The position numbers and the translations under genes were made by a program. Of a stretch of DNA of 64,000 nucleotides, positions 36,629 through 44,774 are shown piece after piece; the stretch's first letter is position 1, and each line of letters opens with the position of its first letter. The notes under the pieces were generated by a model. That model was not told where the DNA came from. It searched no databases and saw nothing but the letters and a program-made list of their open reading frames with translations. Source of the DNA: Flavobacterium lutivivi (lineage in GTDB: Bacteria; Bacteroidota; Bacteroidia; Flavobacteriales; Flavobacteriaceae); the NCBI RefSeq assembly GCF_014642275.1, contig NZ_BMIM01000006.1, forward strand, positions 1 to 64,000, in the 5' to 3' direction.

Positions 36629-37390
36629 ATGTTTGCCATTTGTAATTTAGCCATAATACCTCTTCGTGCTGAATCTAGTGACAGAAGCGAGATTGTTTCA
36701 CAAATTTTATTTGGCGAACATTTTGAAATTCTTGAAAAAAGCAACCAATGGTTTAAAGTTAGACTTCACTATGATAATTACGAAGGTTGGATTGATAGCA
36801 AACAATGTCAAATCATTTCAGAAAAAAACTATCAAGACTTATCTAATGAAGCTATAATTTTAAATGCTGATTTGGTTGAATATGTTACCAATCCAAAGTC
36901 TATTCTTCTGGCAATTCCTCTTGGCGCATCTATTTCTTTTTTGACTCATAATGATATCAATAAAGATGGTTTTGAGTTTGAGGGACTAAAAGCAGTTGGC
37001 ATCAAGCCAAAGTCAAGTATTGTGCAAACAGCCTTTATGTACCTGAATGCTCCATATCTTTGGGGAGGAAAAACCCCATTTGGAATTGATTGCTCTGGTT
37101 TTACTCAAATGGTTTATAAACTTTGTGGTTATAAATTGCTGAGAGATGCCTCACAACAAGCTACACAAGGCGATGCGCTAAGTTTTATAGAAGAAAGTGA
37201 AGCTGGTGATTTGGCTTTTTTTGATAATGATGAAGGAAATATAATTCATGTAGGTATAATTATGGAAAATAATTATATCATTCATGCTAGCGGCAAAGTA
37301 AGAATAGACAGACTAGATCATCTTGGTATTTACAATGCTGAACAAAATAGACACACTCACAGACTTAGAGTCATAAAAAAAATCATTTAA
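36629..37390 (+). CDS. NlpC/P60 cell-wall peptidase with SH3 domains
   Basis: A 253-residue peptidoglycan endopeptidase. Residues about 1-65 form a bacterial SH3 domain (IIPLRAESSDRSEIVSQILFGEHFEILEKSNQWFKVRL...EGWI), and a second SH3-like stretch follows to about 125. The NlpC/P60 catalytic domain (about 130-253) has C155 in FGIDCSGFTQ, H207 in IIHVGIIM and H219 in YIIHASGKVRID. It should cut bonds next to D-Glu/diaminopimelate in the wall peptide. I see no signal peptide in the chosen frame, as in many Bacteroidota homologues. Confidence 0.9.
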   Translation: MFAICNLAIIPLRAESSDRSEIVSQILFGEHFEILEKSNQWFKVRLHYDNYEGWIDSKQCQIISEKNYQDLSNEAIILNADLVEYVTNPKSILLAIPLGASISFLTHNDINKDGFEFEGLKAVGIKPKSSIVQTAFMYLNAPYLWGGKTPFGIDCSGFTQMVYKLCGYKLLRDASQQATQGDALSFIEESEAGDLAFFDNDEGNIIHVGIIMENNYIIHASGKVRIDRLDHLGIYNAEQNRHTHRLRVIKKII

Positions 37391-37420
37391 AAAAACCGAA
37401 AATTTAGTTTTCGGTTTTTT
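37389..37420. terminator. Bidirectional terminator
   Basis: A long A/T-rich hairpin (ACCGAAAA / TTTTCGGT core) with A-run and T-run arms between the convergent NlpC/P60 and cysteine desulfurase genes. Confidence 0.85.
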
Positions 37421-38541
37421 TATACAGATTTCAAAATTTCAATAAATAAATCAATCTCCTCTTTGGTGTTATAATGACTAAATGAAACTCTAATACTAGG
37501 TTTTTTTAAAACATCTTCTGAGAGCATTTCTGCCAAAACATGTGAAGGTTTAACGCTTCCGCTTTGACATGCACTTCCTCTTGAAACAGCAACACCTTTC
37601 ATATCTAAATGAAATAAAATCATGGATGTTTTCGCATCATCAAAAGGTAGCAAAACGTTCAAAATATTGTAAAAAGTATTTTCGCCATTGATTTTTACTT
37701 CTGGAAAATTTTCTAAAAGATTTTTTATGCAATAATTTTTCAACTCAGTAATATATTTTCGCTCTTCTTGCAAATTTTGAATAGAGAGTTGCAAAGCCTT
37801 TGCCATACCAGCTATTTGATGCACAGCTTCAGTTCCTGCTCTCCAACCTTTTTCTTGTTCTCCACCAAATATCATGGGTTGCATTACATTATTTTTTTTA
37901 ACATAAGCAAATCCAACACCTTTTGGACCATGAAATTTGTGTGCACTTGAAACTAAAAAATCTACATTTATTTGTTGCAAATCAATCTCTGTTTTTCCTA
38001 TAGATTGAACTGTGTCACAGTGGAATAATGCTTTAGAATTGGCACACATTTCACCTACTCTATCTATGTCATTGACAACTCCAGTTTCATTGTTTACATG
38101 TAGCAAAGAAACCAATGTTGCTGTTTCCTCTTCAAGCAACTTTTCTAAATGGTTATAGTCTAATCCACCATTTGGTAAAACCTTGACAAAATCAACTTTA
38201 ATTGAGTGTTTTTTTTGTAAAGCATATACAGTATAAAGCGTTGCGTGATGTTCAATCTTGGAAGTTATTATTCTTTTTACTCCCAAATTTTCAACTGCAT
38301 TTTTTAAAATCCAATTAGTAGCTTCGGTAGCGCTAGATGTAAATATTATTTCTGTTGAGGAAACATTTAAAATTTTGGCAATTATTTTTCTAGAATTTTC
38401 AATAATTGCTCTTGCAGATCTCCCAATACTGTGTGTAGATGAAGGGTTACCAAACTCTATATTCATTACATCAATCATTTCGTCAATAACTTCTCGACGC
38501 ATTGATGTAGTTGCGGCATTATCTAAATAAACATTTTTCAT
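37420..38541 (-). CDS. Cysteine desulfurase, NifS/IscS type
   Basis: A PLP enzyme that takes sulfur from cysteine as a persulfide for iron-sulfur clusters or thiolation. The 373-residue protein has the PLP lysine K202 in SSAHKFHGPKG and the persulfide cysteine C325 in SRGSACQSGSVKPSHVL, the long-loop arrangement of the IscS/NifS class. No iscU-like scaffold gene is adjacent, so it may act outside the main ISC/SUF pathway. A promoter box ends four bases before its ATG. Confidence 0.92.
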   Translation of the reverse strand: MKNVYLDNAATTSMRREVIDEMIDVMNIEFGNPSSTHSIGRSARAIIENSRKIIAKILNVSSTEIIFTSSATEATNWILKNAVENLGVKRIITSKIEHHATLYTVYALQKKHSIKVDFVKVLPNGGLDYNHLEKLLEEETATLVSLLHVNNETGVVNDIDRVGEMCANSKALFHCDTVQSIGKTEIDLQQINVDFLVSSAHKFHGPKGVGFAYVKKNNVMQPMIFGGEQEKGWRAGTEAVHQIAGMAKALQLSIQNLQEERKYITELKNYCIKNLLENFPEVKINGENTFYNILNVLLPFDDAKTSMILFHLDMKGVAVSRGSACQSGSVKPSHVLAEMLSEDVLKKPSIRVSFSHYNTKEEIDLFIEILKSV

Positions 38542-38545
38542 AGTA

Positions 38546-38553
38546 CAAATATA
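38546..38553 (-). promoter_or_regulatory. -7 box directly before the cysteine desulfurase gene
   Basis: Minus-strand TATATTTG fits TAnnTTTG and is separated from the ATG by TACT only, implying a near-leaderless message. Confidence 0.55.
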
Positions 38554-38605
38554 AAGCGTGTTCCTAAATAAATTATAAAAGATAGACTTGTCTAATAAAA
38601 AACTT

Positions 38606-38613
38606 TATTTTTG
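38606..38613 (+). promoter_or_regulatory. -7 box for the lipoprotein-bshC operon
   Basis: TATTTTTG fits TAnnTTTG, 22 bp before the ATG at 38636. A TTG at 38588-38590 stands 15 bp upstream, slightly short for the usual spacing. Confidence 0.5.
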
Positions 38614-38635
38614 CTAAGATTATGCTACATTCTAA

Positions 38636-39589
38636 ATGAAAAAAATAATATCTCTACTAGCTTTACTCATGTTGTCCTATTCTTGTGACGATGGCGATTT
38701 GGAAATTAAAAACATTGATTTTTCTGAAGTAACTGCTCAAAAGTGCTCCGAAAAAGATGTTATTTATAAAATCAAGGACAAAGAAATGCTTGTATTATCA
38801 ATTCCTGCTAGTACTTTTATCAATGATGAAACACCTCTTGATAGTCCAATAGTTTTATCTATCAATTCAACTAATCAAGTCGTTTACAGACAATATAACT
38901 CAGATGTTAGTTCTGATAATATTTGTCCAACAATACCTTCGGCTACACCATCTTTACTTGAGGAATGGAATGCTACCGCAGGAACAATAGAAATAACTTC
39001 TACTGCTATTAAAACCACTGATGCAACAACCAATGCAACGAGAATAACTGGATACAAACATTACATTGTCTTCAAAAATATCACATTTCAAAAACCTAAT
39101 GGAACTCAAGTTTATGAAACTTTTGTTTTTGGAAACTATACTACATCTATAACATCATTACCTTTTGCTTTTGATGAATTAGCAGATAAGAGTTCTTGTA
39201 GCGATGTGATATACAATTTTAACGGAAGTGAAGTTTTGAGTTTAAACACGGCAAATTATGCTTCTCTTTTTGAAAATACGGTTACCACAACTCCAAGAAT
39301 AGCCTTGATTGACGATACTACAGTTTTAAAATATCAGTTGTTTAATAACGTTATCACAAACGATTATTTTTGCGCTTCTACTACTCCTACTTCACCACTA
39401 TTAATGCAAGAATGGGTTGGTGTCAATGGCGTTTCAGGCACGAGTGGAATTATAGAAGTAACCACTTCTACCTATGGAACAGGTTTTCAACACACTATTC
39501 ATTTGAAAAATGTTTCCTTGAAAAAAGGGAACAGTACATTTACTCTAGGAAACGATTATCTGTTTGGTAGTTTCATTGTAAACCCATAA
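38636..39589 (+). CDS. Lipoprotein with two tandem homologous domains
   Basis: A 317-residue lipoprotein (MKKIISLLALLMLSYSC, cysteine 17). Residues about 35-168 and 186-314 are clearly homologous: both contain C-S-x-x-DVIY, a VLSL-like strand, a late cysteine (C97, C246), a P-x-LL-x-EW motif, G-x-IE-(I/V)-T and a FKNI/LKNV strand. Each copy probably forms a beta-sandwich with one disulfide. I know no name for this family. It is 9 bp upstream of bshC and appears to share its transcript; a functional link to bacillithiol is not evident. Confidence 0.82.
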   Translation: MKKIISLLALLMLSYSCDDGDLEIKNIDFSEVTAQKCSEKDVIYKIKDKEMLVLSIPASTFINDETPLDSPIVLSINSTNQVVYRQYNSDVSSDNICPTIPSATPSLLEEWNATAGTIEITSTAIKTTDATTNATRITGYKHYIVFKNITFQKPNGTQVYETFVFGNYTTSITSLPFAFDELADKSSCSDVIYNFNGSEVLSLNTANYASLFENTVTTTPRIALIDDTTVLKYQLFNNVITNDYFCASTTPTSPLLMQEWVGVNGVSGTSGIIEVTTSTYGTGFQHTIHLKNVSLKKGNSTFTLGNDYLFGSFIVNP

Positions 39590-39598
39590 CAACGAGCT

Positions 39599-41191
39599 AT
39601 GAGTGAAAATGATTGTATTACATATCAAAGCTCGGGTTATTTCTCTAAATTAATCAATGATTATTTGGATAAAAAACCGGAATTAGATGTTCTATATAAT
39701 AGATTTCCGAGCATAGAAAATTTTGGTTTACAGATAGAAGAAAAGGCAAAAAGTTTTATACCTTCTTACAGAAAAATATTATTTGACGCTTTAAAAGAAC
39801 AATATTCTAAATCTGAAATTTCACAACAAACCGACGCAAATATTCAATTGTTGCTTGACAATAAGACTTTTACAATCACAACAGGTCATCAATTGAATTT
39901 ATTTACAGGACCAGTTTATTTTATCTATAAAATAATTTCAACAATTAATCTTTGTAAAAAACTAAAAACCGAATTTCCAGAAAATAATTTTGTTCCAGTA
40001 TATTGGATGGCTTCAGAAGATCATGATTTTGAGGAAATTAATCACTTTTATTTAAGAGGAAAAAAAATAAATTGGATTAGAGATTTTTCTGGAGCAGTTG
40101 GTAGATTGACAACCACAGGTTTGAGTGAAGTTTATGATATTTTTAAAAATGAACTAGGAAAAAGTGTTAACGCTGAATTTCTGTGTGATTTGTTTAAAAA
40201 AGCTTATCTCGAACATCATAACCTTGCTGAGGCAACACGATTTTTAGTAAATGAATTGTTCAAAGAACATGGATTGGTAATTATAGATGGTGATGATAAA
40301 GAACTAAAAAAAGTTTTTGCTTCTTATGTTGAAAAAGAACTTTTTGAAAATATCTCTTATAGAAAAATCAACGAAACATTACCTAAATTAAAAGATTATA
40401 CTATTCAAGTTAATCCTCGAGAAATCAATATTTTTTATTGTAAAGAAAACATAAGAGAACGGATTGTTTTTGAAGAAGATGAATTTAAAATTTTTAATAC
40501 ATCATTAACTTTTTCGGATGACGAAATAAAAAAGGAGTTAAAAGAATTTCCAGAAAATTTTAGTCCAAATGTTGTTTTGCGTCCACTTTATCAGGAAATT
40601 ATTTTACCCAATTTATGTTACATCGGTGGTGGTGGAGAAATCGCCTATTGGCTTGAACTAAAATCAAATTTTGACGAATATCAAGTTGCATTTCCTATTT
40701 TGCTAGTGAGAAATTCAGTACTTGTTACAAATAAAAAACAAATTCAAAAAAAAGAACGCTTACACTTAACTTGGAAAGATTTATTTACTGAACAGCAACA
40801 ATTATTCAATAATAAAACGAAAGAGTTTTCAACTATCAACTTTGATTTTTCAAAGCAAAAAGAGTTTTTGAAAGAACAATTTGATGCTTTAAAGGAAATT
40901 GCTACCAAGACTGATATTTCATTTGAAAAAGCACTCATTGCCCAAGAGGTTAAACAAAAAAAAGGATTAGATAACCTTGAAAAAAAGCTTTTGAAAGCTG
41001 AAAAGAAATTGCATCATGATAAATTAGAGCGAATAATTATGTTGCAAAATGAACTTTTCCCAAACCAATCTTTACAAGAAAGAAAAAGTAACTTCAGTGA
41101 GTTTTATGTAGAATTTGGTGAAGAATTTATAAATGTACTTTTCGAAACTTTAAATCCATTGGAGAGCACATTTTCAATTATTTCTCTATAA
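39599..41191 (+). CDS. bshC: Bacillithiol biosynthesis cysteine-adding enzyme
   Basis: BshC adds cysteine to glucosaminyl-malate to complete bacillithiol, a low-molecular-weight thiol of Firmicutes and many Bacteroidota. The 530-residue length fits. The motifs TITTGHQLNLFTGPVYFIYKI, PVYWMASEDHDFEEINHFYL and VVLRPLYQEIILPNLCYIGGGGEIAYWLELK are the strongest BshC signatures. The C-terminal part (about 410-500) is a coiled coil. Its presence means the cell probably uses bacillithiol for redox buffering; bshA and bshB are not in the window. Confidence 0.96.
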   Translation: MSENDCITYQSSGYFSKLINDYLDKKPELDVLYNRFPSIENFGLQIEEKAKSFIPSYRKILFDALKEQYSKSEISQQTDANIQLLLDNKTFTITTGHQLNLFTGPVYFIYKIISTINLCKKLKTEFPENNFVPVYWMASEDHDFEEINHFYLRGKKINWIRDFSGAVGRLTTTGLSEVYDIFKNELGKSVNAEFLCDLFKKAYLEHHNLAEATRFLVNELFKEHGLVIIDGDDKELKKVFASYVEKELFENISYRKINETLPKLKDYTIQVNPREINIFYCKENIRERIVFEEDEFKIFNTSLTFSDDEIKKELKEFPENFSPNVVLRPLYQEIILPNLCYIGGGGEIAYWLELKSNFDEYQVAFPILLVRNSVLVTNKKQIQKKERLHLTWKDLFTEQQQLFNNKTKEFSTINFDFSKQKEFLKEQFDALKEIATKTDISFEKALIAQEVKQKKGLDNLEKKLLKAEKKLHHDKLERIIMLQNELFPNQSLQERKSNFSEFYVEFGEEFINVLFETLNPLESTFSIISL

Positions 41192-41281
41192 TTTTTCAAC
41201 ACTATAACGTTTTCGTTATTATAGCACAGGCTAGTGTGTTAAAAAAATGATACTTTTATATCAAAACTTAAACGAAATCAT

Positions 41282-42424
41282 ATGAAAAAACTATTACTTT
41301 CATTTTTATTATTGCTAGTATTTTCGGCAAAATCGCAAACAATTTCCATTGTTGGTTCAGGAGTAAATGGTTGGCCACCAGACAACAATCCAGAAATAAC
41401 GTTATCAACAACAGACAATGTAGTATATACCATTACTAATTTGGCTGTTTCCACTGGAGAAGTAAAATTTAGACAAGACCTTGATTGGGCTATAAATTGG
41501 GGTTCTGCTTCATTTCCTACAGGAACTGGGGTTCAAGGAGGATCAAACATACCAACACAAGCAGGTGTTTATGATGTTACTTTCAATAGAACTACAGGTG
41601 AATACTCATTTGTTGGAACTACAACTTATCCTGTTATTAGTTTAACTGGTGATGCACTGACAGGTTGGGGAAATGACATCAACATGCAGACTACAGATGG
41701 CGTTACTTATTCGTTGAATAATTATACTTTTAATGTTGGGGAAGCTAAATTCAGACAAGATGGTAGCTGGGATACAAACTGGGGTTCTGCGAGTTTTCCT
41801 TCGGGAACTGGAACACAAGGCGGAGATAATATCATTGTTCCTGGAGGAACGTATCATGTTTCTTTTAACAGAACTACTGGAGAATATAGTTTTACAACAG
41901 TGAGTATAGGTATTCTTGGTACTGCAGTTGTTGACTGGAACAGTGATATAGACATGAACACAACGGATGCTATTCACTATACATTGATTGATTTTCATTT
42001 GAATTCTGGAGAATTAAAATTCCGTCAAGACAATTCATGGAGCATAAATTGGGGTGGTGACACTATGCCTGCTGGAACTGGAGTTCAAAATGGAGTTAAC
42101 CTAACTATAGCTGATGGGAACTATGATATTACATTTAATAGAACAACTCTTGAATATACTTTCACACCTCATTTAGGGGTTAATACTAATGATTTAAAAA
42201 ATCTAAAAGTATATCCAAATCCATCTACCGCTTTGTGGAACATAACATCTGATAATGCAATTGATGGAGTAACTATAACTGATTTGTCTGGAAAAATAAT
42301 TTTTGTTGCGAATCCATCGACAAATAATTTTGTAATAGAAAATAATAATTTTCAATCAGGAATGTACATTATGAATGTAACATCTGGTAACTCAACTCAA
42401 AAAGTTAAGTTGATTAAAAAATAA
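41282..42424 (+). CDS. Triple-repeat SusE/SusF-like T9SS protein
   Basis: A 380-residue secreted protein with signal peptide MKKLLLSFLLLLVFSAKSQ. Three repeats of about 90 residues (21-112, 117-205, 208-294) share the frame GW...TTD...Y-(S/T)-(I/L)...GE-x-KFRQD-x-W-x-x-NWG ... G-T-G-x-Q-x-G-x-N ... Y-x-(V/I)-(T/S)-FNRTTxEY-(S/T)-F. They resemble SusE/SusF outer-membrane starch-binding modules. A T9SS type A tail (VYPNPSTALWNI ... GMYIMNVTSGN) follows. Likely a secreted or surface carbohydrate-binding protein. There is no adjacent SusC/SusD pair, so the ligand is unknown. Confidence 0.85.
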   Translation: MKKLLLSFLLLLVFSAKSQTISIVGSGVNGWPPDNNPEITLSTTDNVVYTITNLAVSTGEVKFRQDLDWAINWGSASFPTGTGVQGGSNIPTQAGVYDVTFNRTTGEYSFVGTTTYPVISLTGDALTGWGNDINMQTTDGVTYSLNNYTFNVGEAKFRQDGSWDTNWGSASFPSGTGTQGGDNIIVPGGTYHVSFNRTTGEYSFTTVSIGILGTAVVDWNSDIDMNTTDAIHYTLIDFHLNSGELKFRQDNSWSINWGGDTMPAGTGVQNGVNLTIADGNYDITFNRTTLEYTFTPHLGVNTNDLKNLKVYPNPSTALWNITSDNAIDGVTITDLSGKIIFVANPSTNNFVIENNNFQSGMYIMNVTSGNSTQKVKLIKK

Positions 42425-42446
42425 TCTTATCTCTGTAAAAATGACA

Positions 42447-42477
42447 AAATCCCTTAATTTTTAAGGGATTTTTTTTT
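42447..42477 (+). terminator. Terminator of the triple-repeat protein gene
   Basis: An A/T-rich hairpin with a CCCTTAA/TTAAGGG core followed by a run of nine T. It ends within the -33 region of the ndk promoter. Confidence 0.85.
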
Positions 42478-42502
42478 GAATGAATTAAATGTACTACTTT
42501 TG
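42476..42502 (+). promoter_or_regulatory. Promoter of ndk
   Basis: TTG (42476-42478), 16 bp, then TACTTTTG (42495-42502), 27 bp before the ndk ATG, fits the Bacteroidota promoter. The TTG overlaps the T-run of the upstream terminator. Confidence 0.7.
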
Positions 42503-42529
42503 CACGCGAATTAGAAATTTAATATAAAA

Positions 42530-42949
42530 ATGGCAACAAACAGAACTTTTACAATGATAAAACCAGATGCTGTAGAAAAAGGACACATCGGTGGAATTCT
42601 AAACATGATTACTGAAGCAGGTTTCAGAATAGTAGCGATGAAACTTACACAATTGACAAAAGCAGATGCTGAAGCATTTTATGCAGTTCACAACGAAAGA
42701 CCATTTTTTGGTGAATTAGTTGAATTTATGACACGTGGTCCTATTGTTGCTGCTATTTTAGAAAAAGACAATGCGGTTGAAGACTTTAGAACTTTGATAG
42801 GTGCTACAAATCCTGAACAAGCTGCTGAAGGTACAATACGCAAAAAATACGCAACTTCTGTTGGTGAAAATGCTGTTCACGGTTCAGATAGTGATGAAAA
42901 TGCTGCTATAGAAGGTGCTTTTCATTTTGCTGGAAGAGAACAATTTTAA
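42530..42949 (+). CDS. ndk: Nucleoside diphosphate kinase
   Basis: Transfers the terminal phosphate of a nucleoside triphosphate to other nucleoside diphosphates through a phosphohistidine. The 139-residue protein has [20 protein letters not shown] at the start and the catalytic H117 in [17 protein letters not shown]. Length and motifs are canonical. It is a single-gene unit with its own promoter and terminator. Confidence 0.97.
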   Translation: MATNRTFTMIKPDAVEKGHIGGILNMITEAGFRIVAMKLTQLTKADAEAFYAVHNERPFFGELVEFMTRGPIVAAILEKDNAVEDFRTLIGATNPEQAAEGTIRKKYATSVGENAVHGSDSDENAAIEGAFHFAGREQF

Positions 42950-42970
42950 TTACTAAAAGAGTTTTTTATA

Positions 42971-43008
42971 AAAAGTCTCGTTCTTCATTTAGAACGAGAT
43001 TTTTTTTA
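42971..43008 (+). terminator. Terminator of ndk
   Basis: A 9-bp perfect stem TCTCGTTCT/AGAACGAGA (42976-42999) followed by a T-run. Confidence 0.85.
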
Positions 43009-43024
43009 TGTCCTACATTTTTCC

Positions 43025-43032
43025 TAAATTTG
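43025..43032 (+). promoter_or_regulatory. -7 box for the DUF4199 gene
   Basis: TAAATTTG fits TAnnTTTG, 21 bp before the ATG at 43054. Confidence 0.5.
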
Positions 43033-43053
43033 ATATACTAACCATTGTTAATT

Positions 43054-43569
43054 ATGAAAAAAATTGTCTTACAAAATGGTCTTATTGGAGGTCTTATTGT
43101 GGCTTCAACCATGCTCATTAGTGTTTATAAATGCTACTCTGAGCAAAATTTTGAACCAAGCTATGTTATTGGCTTTGGTGGTATGGCATTAGCATTTCTC
43201 TTTGTATTCCTAGGCACAAAACAATACAGAGATTATACAGAAAGTTCTATCACATTTGGAAAAATGTTTAAAGTTGCGTTTTTAATTGCTTTGCTAATAG
43301 CAACGATTTATGTAGCTGTGTGGATGCTTGTTTATAAAAACTTTTTTCCTGATTTCATGGAAAGGTTTTCTGAAATTTCATTGAAAAAATTACAAGAAAG
43401 TGGAGCAAATGCACAAGAAATATCTGCTAAAACAGTTGAAATGAATCAAATGAAAGAATGGTATAAAAACCCTTTATCTGTAATTTTATTAACGTATATG
43501 GAAATACTTCCAATGGGGTTAATTATTAGCTTGATTAGCGCATTAATATTTATGAAAAAAAAGAAATGA
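43054..43569 (+). CDS. DUF4199 membrane protein
   Basis: I use the ATG at 43054 (171 residues) rather than the TTG at 43045. The protein has four hydrophobic helices (about 7-25, 38-57, 71-92 and 145-165). The region between helices three and four holds the typical MERFSEISLKKLQESG...MNQMKEWYKNPL segment of DUF4199. Function is unknown; it is common in Bacteroidota. Its stop overlaps the start of the SGNH hydrolase gene by four bases, so translation is coupled. Confidence 0.82.
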   Translation: MKKIVLQNGLIGGLIVASTMLISVYKCYSEQNFEPSYVIGFGGMALAFLFVFLGTKQYRDYTESSITFGKMFKVAFLIALLIATIYVAVWMLVYKNFFPDFMERFSEISLKKLQESGANAQEISAKTVEMNQMKEWYKNPLSVILLTYMEILPMGLIISLISALIFMKKKK

Positions 43570-44237
43570 AAGCATTAAAAACAACTATTTTTTTTGGGTT
43601 AACATTATTAACAAATTTTTTATTTGGTCAAAATGACTCTTCTAAAGACTGGGCAAATCTAAAAAAATATGAATCAGAAAACATGGTTTTGAATAACAAA
43701 CCAAACAATGTAGTGTTGATGGGCGATTCTATTACCGAATTTTGGAAAGTAACGGATAATAGTTTTTTTCAAGAAAATAACTTGATAGATAGAGGAATTA
43801 GTGGTCAAACTACTTCACAGATGTTACTTCGTTTTCGACAAGATGTTATTAATTTAAAACCAAAAACCGTTGTAATACTAGCAGGAATAAATGATATAGC
43901 AGAAAATACTGGACCAATATCTATTGAAGCTATTTTTGGAAATATTAAATCAATGATAGAACTCGCACAAGCAAACAAAATAAAAGTAGTCTTGTGTTCA
44001 GTGCTTCCGGCAGCTTCATTTTATTGGAATCCGAGTATCAAACCTGCGGATAAAGTTGTTCAGCTAAATAAGTTACTTTCTTTATATGCTAAAGAAAATG
44101 CAATAACCTATGTGAATTATTACTCAGAAATGGTGGATGATAAACTTGGCCTTCAAAAGAAATATGGTGAAGATGGTGTACATCCAAATATTGAAGGATA
44201 TAAGCTAATGGAAAAACTATTACTTGAAAAATTATAA
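43566..44237 (+). CDS. Secreted SGNH/GDSL-type hydrolase
   Basis: A 223-residue lipase/acylhydrolase-type enzyme with a signal peptide (TTIFFGLTLLTNFLFGQ). The four SGNH blocks are visible: GDSITEFW (serine), RGISGQTT (glycine), GINDIAENTG (asparagine) and DGVHPNIEGYKLM (Asp/His). The family removes acyl groups from sugars, lipids or platelet-activating-factor-like substrates; the substrate here is unknown. It is the second gene of a two-gene unit with the DUF4199 gene. Confidence 0.9.
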   Translation: MKALKTTIFFGLTLLTNFLFGQNDSSKDWANLKKYESENMVLNNKPNNVVLMGDSITEFWKVTDNSFFQENNLIDRGISGQTTSQMLLRFRQDVINLKPKTVVILAGINDIAENTGPISIEAIFGNIKSMIELAQANKIKVVLCSVLPAASFYWNPSIKPADKVVQLNKLLSLYAKENAITYVNYYSEMVDDKLGLQKKYGEDGVHPNIEGYKLMEKLLLEKL

Positions 44238-44238
44238 T

Positions 44239-44268
44239 AAAAAACTCGTCTTAATTGGCGAGTTTTTT
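44239..44268. terminator. Bidirectional terminator
   Basis: Arms 44239-44248 and 44259-44268 (AAAAAACTCG with CGAGTTTTTT) lie between the convergent SGNH hydrolase gene and the 93-residue gene. Confidence 0.85.
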
Positions 44269-44284
44269 ATGAATTATAATTTAT

Positions 44285-44566
44285 TTAAGAAGCAAAATAT
44301 ATTCTGTTTATTGGAATTGAATTTCCTTGTTTTAAAATTATTCTTTCTTCTGTAATTCCCCAAATAGTGGTTTCTACCACTTTTTTTGAAGAATTGTCTT
44401 CAAAATATATCTTAGTTTTTTCGTGCTCTATATTACCTAAAATTAGAGCTCGATTAAGTTCAAAAAATCTTTGTTTGATTTCTTCAGCAGAGTGTAAAAC
44501 ATCAGTTTTAGGGAATACTAATACTTTTATGTTTTCTTTTTCAATTAGTTCAAAGTTTGCTTTCAT
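44285..44566 (-). CDS. Small conserved-looking protein of unknown function
   Basis: A 93-residue soluble protein, unrecognised. It shows alternating beta and helix patterns (IKVLVFPKTDVLHSAEEIKQRFFELNRALI, then TKIYFEDNSSKKVVETTIWGITEERIILKQGNSIPINRIYFAS). The second half looks like a small five-stranded domain with a WGITEERIILKQG turn. No signal peptide. It stands alone between two terminators. The 208-bp region 44567-44774 holds nothing else except the terminator at 44724. Confidence 0.7.
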   Translation of the reverse strand: MKANFELIEKENIKVLVFPKTDVLHSAEEIKQRFFELNRALILGNIEHEKTKIYFEDNSSKKVVETTIWGITEERIILKQGNSIPINRIYFAS

Positions 44567-44723
44567 ACCGGTTAAGTTTTAATAGTTTAAATAGATTGGG
44601 TAATCTAAATTAGAAAACTTATTTATATTATCCAAAAAATAATGATTAAAAACAAAAATATTTATTATTAATAACGTTAAAAATTAAAAAATATTATAAT
44701 TAAAACGATAAATCTTTGTTAAT

Positions 44724-44754
44724 AAAAAAACCACCCAAAAGGTGGCTTTTTTTT
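44724..44754 (-). terminator. Terminator of the S8 peptidase gene
   Basis: CCACC/GGTGG stem with flanking A-run and T-run, 20 bp past the stop of the minus-strand peptidase gene. Confidence 0.85.
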
Positions 44755-44774
44755 ACATCTTATTTTTAAAAATA

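Noticed and set aside
43045-43053. TTG start for the DUF4199 gene
   Set aside because: The ATG at 43054 lies at a normal distance from the -7 box and begins a typical MKK start.
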